NCBI RefSeq assembly: GCF_029227915.1
Contig: NC_079875.1
Location: forward strand, 16,669,001 to 16,733,000
Length of the DNA stretch: 64,000 nt
Direction of reading: 5' to 3'
From: Hydractinia symbiolongicarpus
Lineage: Eukaryota > Cnidaria > Hydrozoa > Anthoathecata > Hydractiniidae
Of the stretch, positions 25,881 to 40,952 are shown in pieces. Position 1 is the first letter of the stretch; every line of letters begins with the position of its first letter. The position numbers and the translations under genes are program-made. The notes beneath the pieces were generated by a model, which saw nothing but the letters and a program-made list of their open reading frames with translations, was not told the DNA's origin and did no database searches.

Positions 25881-28385
25881 TAGGTCCGAAGTCGGGACAG
25901 CCTTTAAATGTATATTTGATTGTTTCAGATCCCAAGTCTTGTCAGCCTGCAAATACATATGTTTTTTAGGGCCCAATTCGGGACAGCCTTCAAATATATA
26001 TTTACTTGTTTTAAATCCCAAGTCAGGACAGCCTTCAAATATATACTTATTTTAAGTCCCAAGTCCGGACAGACTTAAAATGTGTATATATGTGTTTTAT
26101 GTCCCAAGTCTTGACAGCCTGCATATATATATGTGTTTTAGGGCCCAATTCGCCACAGCCTTCAAATATATATTTATGTGTTTTAGATCCCAAGTCGGGA
26201 CAGCCTTTAAATATATTTTTATGTGTTTTAGGTCCGAAGTCGGGACAGTCTTCAATTATATATTTACTTGTTTTAAATCCCAAGTCAGGAAAGCCTTCAA
26301 ATATATACTTATTTTAAGTCCCAAGTCGGGACAGGCTTAAAATGTCTATATATGTGTTTTAGGTCCCAAGTCGGGACAGCCTTCAAATATATACTCATGT
26401 GTTTTAGGTCCCAATTCGGGACAGCCTTCAAATATATACTTATGTGTTTTAGGTCCCAATTCATGACAGCCTTCAATTATATATTTACTTGTTTTAGGTC
26501 CCAAGTCAGGAAAGCCTTCAAATATATACTTATTTTAAGTCCCAAGTCGGGACAGGCTTAAAATGTCTATATATGTGTTTTAGGTCCCAATTCGGGACAG
26601 CCTTCAAATATATATTTATGTGTTTTAGGTCCGAAGTCGGGAAAGCCTTTAAGTCAGGTCAGCCTTCAATTATATATTTACTTGTTTTAGGTCCCAAGTC
26701 GGGACAGCCTTCAAATATATACTTATGTGTTTTAGGTCCCAATTCGGGACAGCCTTCAAATATATACTTATGTGTTTTTTTGGTCCGAAGTCGGGACAGC
26801 CTTTAAATGTATATTTGATTGTTTTAGATCCCAAGTCGGGACAGCCTTCAAATATATATTCATGTGTTTTAGGGCCCAATTCGGGACAGCCTTCAAATAT
26901 ATTTTATGTGTTTTAGGTCCGAAATCGGGACAGCCTTTAAATGTTTATTGGATTGTTTTAGATCCCTATTCGGCACAGCCTTCAAATATATATTTATGTG
27001 TTTTAGGTCCGAAGTCGGGACAGCCTTTAAAGGTATATTTAATTGTTTTAGATCCCATGTCGGGACAGTCTGCAAATATAAATTTATGTGTTTTAGGTCC
27101 GAAGTCGGGAAAGCCTTTAAATATGTATTTATGTGATTTAGGTCCCAATTTGGGACAGCCTTCAAATATATATTTAATTGTTTTAGATCCCATGTCGGGA
27201 CAGCCTTTAAATATATATTTATGTGTTTTAGGTCCCAATTCGGGACAGCCTTCAAATATATATTTATGTGTTTTAGGTCCGAAGTCGGGAAAGCCTTTAA
27301 GTCAGGTCAGCCTTCAATTATATATTTACTTGTTTTAGGTCCCAAGTCGGGACAGCCTTCAAATATATACTTATGTGTTTTAGGTCCCAATTCGGGACAA
27401 CCTTCAAATATATACTTATGTGTTTTTTTGGTCCGAAGTCGGGACAGCCTTTAAATGTATATTTGATTGTTTTAGATCCCAAGTCGGGACAGCCTTCAAA
27501 AATATATTTATGTGTTTTAGGGGCCAATTCGGGACAGCCTTCAAATATGTTTTATGTGTTTTGGGTCCGAAATCGGGACAGCCTTCAAATATATATTTAC
27601 TTGTTTTAAATCCCAAGTCGGGGCAGCCTTTAAATATATATATATGTGTTTTAGGGCCCAATTCGGGACAGCCTTCAAATATATTTTATGTGTTTTAGGT
27701 CCGAAATCGGGACAGCCTTTAAATGTTTATTGGATTGTTTTAGATCCCTATTCGGGACAGCCTTCAAATATATATATATGTGTTTTAGGTCCGAAGTCGG
27801 GACAGCCTTTAAAGGTATATTTAATTGTTTTAGATCCCATCTCGGGACAGTCTGCAAATATATATTTATGTGTTTTAGGTCCCAATTCGGGACAGCTTTC
27901 AAATATATATTGATGTGTTTTAGGTCCGAAGTTGGGAAAGCCTTTAAATATGTATTTATGTGATTTAGGTCCCAATTTGGGACAGCCTTCAAATATATAT
28001 TTAATTGTTTTAGATCCCATGTCGGGACAGTCTGCAAATATATATTTATGTGTTTTAGGTCCCAATTCGGGACAGCCTTCAGATATATATTTATGTGTGT
28101 TAGGTCCGAAGTCGGGACAGCTTTCTAATGTATTTGATTGTTTTAGATCCCAAGTCGGCACAGCCTTTCAATGTATGTTTGATTGTTTTAGATCCCAAGA
28201 AGGGACAGCCTTCAAATATATATTTATGTGTTTTAGGTCCCAATTCGGGACAGCTTTCAAATATATATTGATGTGTTTTAGGTCCGAAGTTGGGAAAGCC
28301 TTTAAATTTATATTTATGCGTTTTAGGTCCGAAGTCGGGACAGGCTCAAAATGTGTATATATGTGTTTTAAGTCCCAAGTCGGGA

Positions 28386-30766
28386 CAGCCTTCAAATATA
28401 TACTTATGTGTTTTAGGTCCCAATTCGGGACAGCCTTCAAATATATACTTATGTGTTTTAGGTCCCAATTGGGGACAACCTTCAAATATATACTTATGTG
28501 TTTTTTTGGTCCGAAGTCGGGACAGCCTTTAAATGTATATTTGATTGTTTTAGATTCCAAGTCGGGACAGCCTTCAAAAATATATTTATGTGTTTTAGGG
28601 GCCAATTCGGGACAGCCTTCAAATATGTTTTATGTGTTTTGGGTCCGAAATCGGGACAGCCTTCAAATATATATTTACTTGTTTTAAATCCCAAGTCGGG
28701 GCAGCCTTTAAATATATATATATGTGTTTTAGGGCCCAATTCGGGACAGCCTTCAAATATATTTTATGTGTTTTAGGTCCGAAATCGGGACAGCCTTTAA
28801 ATGTTTATTGGATTGTTTTAGATCCCTATTCGGGACAGCCTTCAAATATATATTTATGTGTTTTAGGTCCGAAGTCGGGACAGCCTTTAAAGGTATATTT
28901 AATTGTTTTAGATCCCATGTCGGGACAGTCTGCAAATATATATTTATGTGTTTTAGGTCCCAATTCGGGACAGCTTTCAAATATATATTGATGTGTTTTA
29001 GGTCCGAAGTTGGGAAAGCCTTTAAATAAGTATTTATGTGATTTAGGTCCCAATTTGGGACAGCCTTCAAATATATATTTAATTGTTTTAGATCCCATGT
29101 CGGGACAGTCTGCAAATATATATTTATGTGTTTTAGGTCCCAATTCGGGACAGCCTTCAGATATATATTTATGTCTGTTAGGTCCGAAGTCGGGACAGCT
29201 TTCTAATGTATTTGATTGTTTTAGATCCCAAGTCGGCACAGCCTTTCAATGTATGTTTGATTGTTTTAGATCCCAAGAAGGGACAGCCTTCAAATATATA
29301 TTTATGTGTTTTAGGTCCCAATTCGGGACAGCTTTCAAATATATATTGATGTGTTTTAGGTCCGAAGTTGGGAAAGCCTTTAAATTTATATTTATGCGTT
29401 TTAGGTCCGAAGTCGGGACAGGCTCAAAATGTGTATATATGTGTTTTAAGTCCCAAGTCGGGACAGCCTTCAAATATATACTTATGTGTTTTAGGTCCCA
29501 ATTCGGGACAGCCTTCAAATATATATTTATGTGTTTTAGGACCGAAATCTGGACAGCCTTTAAATGTTTATTTGATTGTTTTAGATCCCAAGTCGGGACA
29601 GCCTTCAAATATATATTTATGTGTTTTAGGTCCCAATTCGGGACAGCCTTCAAATATATATTTATGTGTTTTAGGTTCTAATTCGGTACAGCCTTCAAAT
29701 ATATATTTATGTGTTTTAGGTCCGAAGTCGGGAAAGCCTTTAAGTCAGGTCAGCCTTCAAATTATATATTTACTTGTTTTAGGTCCCAAGTCGGGACAGC
29801 CTTCAAATATATATTTATGTGATTTAGGTCTTAATTCGGGACAGCCTTCAAATATATACTTATGTGTTTTTTTGGTCCGAAGTCGGGACAGCCTTTAAAT
29901 ATATATTTGATTGTTTTAGATCCCAAGTCGGGACAGCCTTTAATTATATATATATGTGTTTTAGGGCCCAATTCGGGACAGCCTTCAAATATATTTTATG
30001 CGTTTTAGGTCCAAAATCGGGACAGCCTTTAAGTGTTTATTTGATTGCTTTAGATCCCAAGTCAGGACAGCCCTCAATTATATATTTACTTGTTTTAGGT
30101 CCCAAGTGGGGACAGGCTTCAAATATATATTTATGTGATTTAGGTCCCAATTCGGGACAGCCTTCAAATATATATTTACTTGTTTTAAATCCCAAATCAG
30201 GACAGCCTTCAAATATATACTTATTTTAAGTCCCAAGTCGGGACAGGCTTAAAATGTGTATATATGTGTTTTAGGTCCCAAGTCAGGACAGCCTTCAAAT
30301 ATATACTTATGTGTTTTAGGTCCGAAATCGGCACAGCCTTCAAATATATATTTACTTGTTTTAAATCCCAAGTCGGGACAGCCTTTAAATATATATATAT
30401 GTGTTTTAGGGCCCAATTCGGGACAGCCTTCAAATATATTTTATGTGTTTTAGGTCTGAAATCGGGACAGCCTTTAAATGTTTATTGGATTGTTTTAGAT
30501 CCCTATTCGGGACAGCCTTCAAATATATATTTATGTGTTTTAGGTCCGAAGTCGGGACAGTCTTTAAAGGTATATTTAATTGTTTTAGATCCCATGTCGG
30601 GACAGTCTGCAAATATATATTTATGTGTTTTAGGTCCCAATTCGGGACGGCCTTCAAATATATATTTATGTGTTTTAGGTCCGAAGTCGGGAAAGCCTTT
30701 AAATATGTATTTATGTGATTTAGGTCCCAATTTGGGACAGCCTTCAAATATATATTTAATTGTTTT
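28386..30766. repeat. Second copy of the 2.4-kb higher-order block
   Basis: This is the partner of 23500-25880 at a constant offset of 4886 bp. A third partial copy at 27310-28300 lies immediately upstream, offset 1078 bp from the first kilobase of this block. Confidence 0.85.
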
Positions 30767-33700
30767 AGATCCCATGTCGGGACAGTCTGAAAAAATATAT
30801 TTATGTGTTTTAGGTCCCAATTCGGGACAGCCTTCAAGTATATATTTATGTGTTTTAGGTCCGAAATCGGGACAGCCTTCAAATATATATTTACTTGTTT
30901 TAAATCCCAAGTCGGGACAGCCTTTAAATATATATATATGTGTTTTAGGGCCCAATTCCGGACAGCCTTCAAATATATTTTATGTGTTTTAGGTCCGAAA
31001 TCGGGACAGCCTTTAAATGTTTATTGGATTGTTTCAGATCCCTATTCGGGACAGCCTTCAAATATATATTTATGTGTTTTAGGACCGAAATCTGGACAGC
31101 CTTTAAATGTTTATTTGATTGCTTTAGATCCCAAGTCGGGACAGCCTTCAAATATATATTTATGTGTTTTAGGTCCCAATTCGGGACAGCCTTCAAATAT
31201 ATATTTATGTGTTTTAGGTCCGAAGTCGGGAAAGCCTTTAAGTCAGGTCAGCCTTCAATTATATAATTACTTGTTTTAGGTCCCAAGTCAGAACAGCCTT
31301 CAAATGTATACTTATGTGTTTCAGGTCCCAATTCGGGACAGCCTTCAAATATATACTTATGTGTTTTTTTGGTCCGAAGTCGGGACAGCCTTTAAATGTA
31401 TATTTGATTGTTTTAGATCCCAAGTCGGGACAGCCTTCAAATATATATTTATGTGTTTTAGGGCCCAATTCGGGACAGCCTTCAAATATATTTTATGTGT
31501 TTTGGGTCCGAAATCGGGACAGCCTTCAAATATATATTTACTTGTTTTAAATCCCAAGTCGGGACAGCCTTTAAATATATATATGTGTTTTATGGCCCAA
31601 TTCGGGACAGCCTTCAAATATATTTTATGTGTTTTAGGTCCGAAATCGGGACAGCCTTTAAATGTTTATTTGATTGCTTTAGATCCCAAGTCTGGACAGC
31701 CTTCAAATATATATTTATGTGTTTTAGGTCCCAATTCGGGACAGCCTTCAAATATATATTTATGTGTTTTAGGTCCGAAGTCGGGAAAGCCTTTAAGTCA
31801 GGTCAGCCTTCAATTATATATTTACTTGTATTAGGTCCCAAGTCGGAACAGCCTTCAAATATATACTTATGTGTTTCAGGTCCCAATTCGGGACAGCCTT
31901 CAAATATATACTTATGTGTTTTTTTGGTCCGAAGTCGGGACAGCCTTTAAATGTATATTTGATTGTTTTAGATCCCAAGTCGGGACAGCCTTCAAATATA
32001 TATTTATGTGTTTTAGGGCCCAATTCGGGACAGCCTTTAAATATATTTTATGTGTTTTGGGTCCGAAATCGGGACAGCCTTCAAATATATATTTACTTGT
32101 TTTAAATCCCAAGTCGGGACAGCCTTTAAATATATATATATATATATATGTGTTTCAGGGCCCAATTCGGGACAGCCTTCAAATATATTTTATGTGTTTT
32201 AGGTCCGAAATCGGGACAGCCTTTAAATGTTTATTGGATTGTTTTAGATCCCTATTCGGGACAGCCTTCAAATATATATTTATGTGTTTTAAGTCCGAAG
32301 TCGGGACAGCGTTTAAAGGTATATTTAATTGTTTTAGATCCCATGTCGGAACAGTCTGCAAATATATATTTATGTGTTTTAGGTCCCAATTCGGGACAGC
32401 CTGCAAATATATATTTATGTGTTTTAGGTCCGAAGTCGGGAAGGCCTTTAAGTCAGGTCAGCCTTTATTAGGTCCCAAGTCGGAACAGCCTTCAAATATA
32501 TACTTATGTGTTTCAGGTCCCAATTCGGGACAGCCTTTAAATATATTTTATGTGTTTTGGGTCCGAAATCGGGACAGCCTTCAAATATATATTTACCTGT
32601 TTTAAATCCCAAGTCGGGACAGCCTTTAAATATATATGTATATGTGTTTTAGGGCCCAATTCGGGACAGCCTTCAAATATATATTTATGTGTTTTAGGTT
32701 CGAAGTCGGGAAAGCCTTTAAATATGTATTTATGTGATTTAGGTCCCAATTTGGGACAGCCTTCAAATATATATTTAATTGTTTTAGATCCCATGTCGGG
32801 ACAGTCTGCAAATATATATTTATGTGGTTTAGGTCCCAATTCGGGACAGCCTTCAAGTATATATTTATGTGTTTTAGCTCCGAAGTCTGGACAGCCTTTA
32901 AATGTATATTTAATTGTTTTAGATCCCATGTCGGGACAGTCTGCAAATATATATTTATGTGTTTTAGGTCCCAATTCGGGACAGCCTTCAGATATATATT
33001 TATGTGTGTTAGGTCCGAAGTCGGGACAGCTTTCTAATGTATTTAATAGTTTTAGATCCCAAGTCGGCACAGCCTTTCAATGTATGTTTGATTGTTTTAG
33101 ATCCCAAGTAGGGACAACCTTCAAATATATATTTACTTGTTTTAAATCCCAAGTCAGGACAGCCTTTAAATATATATTTATGCGTTTTAGGTCCGAAGTC
33201 GGGACAGGCTTAAAATGTGTATATATGTGTTTTAGGTCCCAAGTCGGGACAGCCTTCAAATATATACTTATGTGTTTTAGGTCCCAATTCGGGACAGCCT
33301 TCAAATATATATTTATGTGTTTTAGGTCCGAAATCGGGACAGCCTTTAAATGTTTATTGGATTGTTTTAGATCCCTATTCGGGACAGCCTTCAAATATAA
33401 ATTTATGTGTTTTAGCTCCGAAGTCTGGACAGCCTTTAAATGTATATTTAATTGTTTTAGATCCCATGTCGGGACAGTCTGCAAATATATATTTATGTGT
33501 TTTAGGTCCCAATTCGGGAAATATATATTTATGCGTTTTAGGTCCGAAGTCGGGACAGCCTTCAAATATATATTTACTTGTTTTAAATCCCAAGTCGGGA
33601 CAGCCTTTAAATATATATATATGTGTTTTAGGGCCCAATTCGGGACAGCCTTCAAATATATTTTATGTGTTTTAGGTCCGAAATCGGGACAGCCTTTAAA

Positions 33701-36700
33701 TGTTTATTTGATTGCTTTAGATGCCAAGTCGGGACAGCCTTCAAATATATATTTAGGTGTTTTAGGTCCCAATTCGGGACAGCATTCAAATATATATTTA
33801 TGTGTTTTAGGTCCGAAGTCGGGAAAGCCTTTAAGTCAGGTCAGCCTTCAATTATATATTTACTTGTATTAGGTCCCAAGTCGGAACAGCCTTCAAATAT
33901 ATACTTATGTGTTTCAGGTCCCAATTCGGGACAGCCTTCAAATATATACTTATGTGTTTTTTTGGTCCGAAGTCGGGACAGCTTTTAAATGTATATTTGA
34001 TTGTTTTAGATCCCAAGTCGGGACAGCCTTCAAATATATATTTATGTGTTTTAGGGCCCAATTCGGGACAGCCTTCAAATATATTTTATGTGTTTTGGGT
34101 CCGAAATCGGGACAGCCTTCAAATATATATTTGCTTGTTTTAAATCCCAAGTCGGGACAGCCTTTAAATATATATATATATGTGTTTTAGGGCCCAATTC
34201 GGGACAGCCTTCAAATATATTTTATGTGTTTTAGGTCCGAAATCGGGACAGCCTTTAAATGTTTATTGGATTGTTTTAGATCCCTATTCGGGACAGCCTT
34301 CAAATATATATTTATGTGTTTTAGGTCCGAAGTCGGGACAGCCTTTAAAGGTATATTTAATTGTTTTAGATCCCATGTCGGGACAGTCTGCAAATATATA
34401 TTTATGTGTTTTAGGTCCCAATTCGGGACAGCCTTCAAATATATATTTATGTGTTTTAGGTTCGAAGTCGGGAAAGCCTTTAAATATGTATTTATGTGAT
34501 TTATGTCCCAATTTGGGACAGCCTTCAAATATATATTTAATTGTTTTAGATCCCATGTCGGGACAGTCTGCAAATATATATTTATGTGTTTTAGGTCCCA
34601 ATTCGGGACAGCCTTCAAGTATATATTTATGTGTTTTAGCTCCGAAGTCTGGACAGCCTTTAAATGTATATTTAATTGTTTTAGATCCCATGTGTTTTAG
34701 GGCCCAATTCGGGACAGCCTTCAAATATATTTTATGTGTTTTAGGTCCGAAATCGGGACAGCCTTCAAATATATATTTACTTGTTTTAAATCCCAAGTCG
34801 GGAAAGCCTTTAAATATATATATATGTGTTTTAGGGCCCAATTCGGAACAGCCTTCAAATATATTTTATGTGATTTAGGTCCGAAATCGGGACAGCCTTT
34901 AAATGTTTATTGGATTGTTTTAGATCCCTATTCGGGACAGCCTTCAAATATATATTTATGTGTTTTACGTCCGAAGTCGGGACAGCCTTTAAAAGGTATA
35001 TTTAATTGTTTTAGATCCCATGTCGGGACAGTCTGCAAATATATATTTATGTGTTTTCGGTCCCAATTCGGGACAGCCTTCAGATATATATTTATGTGTG
35101 TTAGGTCCGAAGTAGGGAAAGCTTTCTAATGTATTTAATAGTTTTAGATCCCAAGTCGGCACAGCCTTTCAATGTATGTTTGATTGTTTTAGATCCCAAG
35201 TAGGGACAACCTTCAAATATATATTTACTTGTTTTAAATCCCAAGCCAGGACAGCCTTTAAATATATATTTATGCGTTTTAGGTCCGAAGTCGGGACAGG
35301 CTTAAAATGTGTATATATGTGTTTTAGGTCCCAAGTCGGGACAGCCTTCAATTATATACTTATGTGTTTTAGGTCCCAATTCGGGACAGTCTTCAAATAT
35401 ATATTCATGTGTTTTAGGTCCGAAATCGGGACAGCCTTTAAATGTTTATTGGATTGTTTTAGATCCCTATTCGGGACAGCCTTCAAATATATATTTATGT
35501 GTTTTAGCTCCGAAGTCTGGACAGCCTTTAAATGTATATTTAATTGTTTTAGATCCCATGTCGGGACAGTCTGCAAATATATATTTATGTGTTTTAGGTC
35601 CCAATTCGGGACAGCCTTCAGATATATATTTATGTGTGTTAGGTCCGAAGTCGGGACAGCTTTCTAATGTATTTAATAGTTTTAGATCCCAAGTCGGCAC
35701 AGCCTTTCATTGTATGTTTGATTGTTTTAGATCCCAAGTAGGGACAACCTTCAAATATATATTTACTTGTTTTAAATCCCAAGTCAGGACAGCCTTTAAA
35801 TATATATTTATGCGTTTTAGGTCCGAAGTCGGGACAGGCTTAAAATGTGTATATATGTGTTTTAGGTCCCAAGTCGGTACAGCCTTCAAATATATAATTA
35901 TGTGTTTTAGGTCCCAATTCGGGACAACCTTCAAATATATATTTATGTGTTTTAGGACCGAAATCTGGACAGCCTTTAAATGTTTATTTGATTGTTTTAG
36001 ATCCCAAGTCGGGACAGCCTTCAAATATATATTTATGTGTTTTAGGTCCCAATTCGGGACAGCCTTCAAATATATATTTATGTGTTTTAGGTCCGAAGTC
36101 GGGAAAGCCTTGAAGTCAGGTCAGCCTTCAATTATATATTTACTTGTTTTAGGTCCCAAGTCGGGACAGCCTTCAAATATATACTTATGTGTTTTAGGTA
36201 CCAATTCGGGACAGCCTTCAAATATATACTTATGTGTTTTTTTGGTCTGAAGTCGGGACAGCTTTTAAATGTATATTTACTTGTTTTAAACCCCAAGTCG
36301 GGACAGCCTTTATATATATATATATGTGTTTTAGGGCCCAATTCGGGACAGCCTTCCAATATATATTTACTTGTTTGAAATCCCAAGTCAGGACAGCCTT
36401 TAAATATATATTTATGCGTTTTAGGTCCGAAGTCGGGACAGGCTTAAAATGTGTATATATGTGTTTTAGGTCCCAAGTCGGGACAGCCTTCAAATATATA
36501 CTTATGTGTTTTAGGTCCCAATTCGGGACAGCCTTCAAATATATATTTATGTGTTTTAGGTCCGAAATCGGGACAGCCTTTAAATGTTTATTGGATTGTT
36601 TTAGATCCCTATTCGGGACAGCCTTCAAATATATATTTATGTGTTTTAGCTCCGAAGTCTGGACAGCCTTTAAATGTATATTTAATTGTTTTAGATCCCA

Positions 36701-38904
36701 TGTCGGGACAGTCTGCAAATATATATTTATGTGTTTCAGGTCCCAATTCGGGACAGCCTTCAGATATATATTTATGTGTGTTAGGTCCGAAGTCGGGACA
36801 GCTTTCTAATGAATTTAATAGTTTTAGATCCCAAGTCGGCACAGCCTTTCAATGTATGTTTGATTGTTTTAGATCCCAAGTAGGGACAACCTTCAAATAT
36901 ATATTTACTTGTTTTAAATCGCAAGTCAGGACAGCCTTTAAATATATATTTATGCGTTTTAGGTCCGAAGTCGGGACAGGCTTAAAATGTGTATATATGT
37001 GTTTTAGGTCCCAAGTCGGGACAGCCTTCAAATATATACTTATGTGTTTTTAGGTCCCCATTCGGGACAGCCTTCAAATATATATTTATATTTTTTAGGA
37101 CCGAAATCTGGACAGCCTTTAAATGTTTATTTGATTGTTTTAGATCCCAAGTCGGGACAGCCTTCAAATATATATTGATGTGTTTTAGGTCCCAATTCGG
37201 GACAGCCTTCAAATATATATTTATGTGTTTTAGGTCCGAAGTCGGGAAAGCCTTTAAAACAGGTCAGCCTTCAATTATATATTTACTTGTTTTAGGTCCC
37301 AAGTCGGGACAGCCTTCAAATATATACTTATGTGTTTTAGGTACCAATTCGGGACAGCCTTCAATTATATACTTATGTGTTTTTTTGGTCTGAAGTCGGG
37401 ACAGCCTTTAAATGTATATTTGATTGTTTTAGATCCCAAGTCGGGACATCCTTCAAATATATATTTATGTGTTTTAGGGCCCAATTCGGGACAACCTTCA
37501 AATATATTTTATGTGTTTTAGGTCCGGAATCGGGACAGCCTTCAAATATATATTTACTTGTTTTAAATCCCAAGTCGGGACAGCCTTTAAATATATATAT
37601 ATGTGTTTTAGGGCCCAATTCGGGACAGCCTTCAAATATATTTTATGTGTTTTAGGTCCGAAATCGGGACAGCCTTTAAATGTTTATTGGATTGTTTTAG
37701 ATCCCTATTCGGGACAGCCTTCAAATATATATTTATGTGTTTTAGGTCCGAAGTCGGGACAGCCTTTAAAGGTATATTTAATTGTTTTAGATCCCATGTC
37801 GGGACAGTCTGCAAATATATATTTATGTGTTTTAGGTCCGAAGTCGGGAAAGCCTTTAAATATGTATTTATGTGATTTAGGTCCCAATTTGGGACAGCCT
37901 TCAAATATATATTTAATTGTTTTGGATCCCATGTCGGGACAGTCTCCAAATATATATTTATGTGTTTTAGGTCCCAAGTTTTAGCTCCGAAGTCTGGACA
38001 GCCTTTAAATGTATATTTAATTGTTTTAGATCCCATGTCGGCACAGTCTGCAAATATATATTTATGTGTTTTAGGTCCCAATTCGGGACAGCCTTCAAAT
38101 ATATATTTATGTGTTTTAGGTCCGAAGTCGGGAAAGCCTTTAATTATATATTTACTTGTTTTAGGTCCCAAGTCGGGACAGCCTTCAAATATATACTTAT
38201 GTGTTTTAGGTACCAATTCGGTACAGCCTTCAAATATATACTTATGTGTTTTTTTGGTCCGAAGTCGGGACAGCCTTTAAATGTATATTTGATTGTTTTA
38301 GATCCCAAGTCGGGACATCCTTCAAATATATATTTATGTGTTTTAGGGCCCAATTCGGGGCAGCCTTCAAATATATTTTATGTGTTTTAGGTCCGAAATC
38401 GGGACAGCCTTCAAATATATATTTACTTGTTTGAAATCCCAAGTCGGGACAGCCTTTAAATATATATATATGTGTTTTAGGGCCCAATTCGGGACAGCCT
38501 TCAAATATATTTTATGTGTTTTAGGTCCGAAATCGGGACAGCCTTTAAATGTTTATTGGATTGTTTTAGATCCCTATTCGGGACAGCCTTCAAATATATA
38601 TTTATGTGTTTTAGGTCCCAAGTCGGAACAGCCTTCAAAGGTATACTTCATTGTTTAGATTCCAAGTGAGGGCAGCCTGCAAGTATATACTTACTTTAAG
38701 TCCCAAGTCTTGACAAGCTTAAAATGTGTATATATGTGTTTTGGTTCCCAAGTCAGGACAGCCTTCAAATATATAATGATGTGTTTTAGGTCACAATTCG
38801 GGACAGCCTTCAAATATATATATATGTGTTTTAGGTCCGAAGTCGGGACAGCCTTTAAATGTATATTTGATTGTTCTAGATCCCAAGTCGGGAAAGCCTT
38901 TAAA

Positions 38905-40952
38905 TTGGGACCTAAATCACATAAATATATAATTGAAGGCTGTCCTGATTTGGGACTTAAAACAGGTAAATATACATTTAAAGACTGTCCCCACTTGGGA
39001 CCTAAAACACATATATACACATTTTAAGCCTGTCCCGACTTGGGACTTAAAATAAGTATATATTTGAAGGCTGTCCTGACTTGGGACTTAAAGCAAGTAA
39101 ATATAGATTTAAAGGCTGTCCCGACTTCGAACCTAAAACGCATAAATATATATTTGAAGGCTGTCCTGACTTGGGATTTAAAACAAGTAAATATATATTT
39201 GAAGGCTGTCCCGAATTGGGACTTAAACAAGTAAATATACATTTGAAGGCTGTCCCGACTTGGGATCTAAAACAATCAAGCATACATTAAAAGGCTGTCC
39301 CGACTTGGGATCTAAAACAATCAAATATACATTAAAAGGCTGTCCCGACTTCGGACCTAAAACACATAAATATGCATCTGAAGGCTGTCCCGAATTGGGA
39401 CCTAAAACACATAAATATATATTTGCAGGCTGTCCCGACTTGGGATCTAAAACTATCAAATAAACAATTAAAGGCTGTCCCGATTTCCGACCTAAAACAC
39501 ATAAAATATATATTTGAAGGCTGTCCCGACTTGGGACCTAAAACACATATATACAAATTTTAAGACTGTCCCGATTTGGGAGTTGAAATAAGTATATATT
39601 TGAAGGCTTTCCCGATTTGGGATCTAGAACAATAAAACATACATTTAAAGGCTGTCCCGACTTTGGACCTAAAACACATAAATATAAACTTGAAGGCTGT
39701 CCCGAATTGGGCCCTAAAACACATATATGTATTTGCAGGCTGTCAAGACTTCGGATCTAAAACAATCAAATATACATTCAAAGGCTGTCCCGACTTCGGA
39801 CCTAAAAAACATAAATATATATCTGAAGGCTGTCCTGAATTGGGACCTAAAACACATAAATATATATTTGCAGGCTGTCCCGACTTGGGACCTAAAACAA
39901 GTAAATATATAATTGAAGGCTGTCCTGACTTGGGACTTAAAACAAGTAAATATATAATTGAAGGCTGTCCCGAATTGGGATCTAAAAGACATAAATATAT
40001 ATTTGAAGGCTGTCCCGACTTGGGATCTAAAACAATCAAATAAACAATTAAAGGCTGTCCGATTTCGGACCTAAAACACATAAATATATATTTGAAGGCT
40101 GTCCCGACTTGGGACCTAAAACACATATATACACATTTTAAGACTGTCCATACTTGGGACTTAAAATAAGTATATATTTGAGGGCTTTCCCGACTTGGGA
40201 TCTAGAACAATAAAACATACATTCAAAGGCTGTCCCGACTTTGGACCTAATACACATAAATATATATTTGAAGGCTGTCCCGAATTGGGCCCTAAAACAC
40301 ATATATATATTTGCAGGCTGTCAATACTTCGGATCTAAAACAATCAAATATACATTTAAAGGCTGTCCCGACTTCGGACCTGAAACACATAAATATATAT
40401 TTTTAAAGGCTGTCGTGACTTGGGACCCAAAACACATATATACACATTTTAAGCTTGTCCCGACTTCGGACTTAAAGTAAGTATATACTTGCAGGCTGCC
40501 CCGACTTGGGATCTAAACAATCAAGTATACATTTGAAGGCTGTCCCGATTTGGGATCTAAGACAAGTAAATATATATTTGCAGGCTGTCCGGATTTGGGA
40601 ATCAAAACAAGTAAATATATATTTGAAGGCTGTCCCAAATTGGGACCTGAAACAAATAAAACTAATTTTGAAGGCTGTCCTGACTTCGGACGCAAAGAAT
40701 GGAGATACATTTTGAAGGCTGTCTCGACTTGGGACCTAAAACAAGTAAATATATATTTGAAGGCTGTCCTGACTTAGGACTTAAAGCAACTAAATATAGA
40801 TTTAAAGGCTGTCCCGACTTCGGACCTAAAACGCATAAATATATATTTGAAGGCTGTCCTGACTTGGGATTTAAAACAAGTAAATATATATTTGAAGGCT
40901 GTCCCGAATTGGGATCTAAAATAATCAAGCATACATTAAAAGGCTGTCCCGA
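38905..40952 (-). repeat. Inverted 2.05-kb block inside the 45-bp array
   Basis: At 38905 the repeat flips: units read as TTTGAAGGCTGTCCCGACTT, then GGGACCTAAAAC, that is, the reverse complement of all other units. It flips back at about 40953. The outer flanks, ...AGCCTTTAAA (to 38904) and TGTATATTTACTTG... (from 40953), join to a perfect monomer if the block is removed. The block's own two ends both fall in the palindrome and join head to tail into an almost complete monomer, one base short. Confidence 0.85.

Noticed and set aside
32550-33872. 440-codon ORF and dozens of 60-250-codon ORFs in the 45-bp array as repetitive (silk- or adhesive-like) proteins
   Set aside because: The repeat unit is a multiple of 3 and lacks stops in four of six frames, so long ORFs arise on both strands. 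The 440-codon ORF switches between two unrelated repeat peptides at indels, which selection on a protein would not allow.
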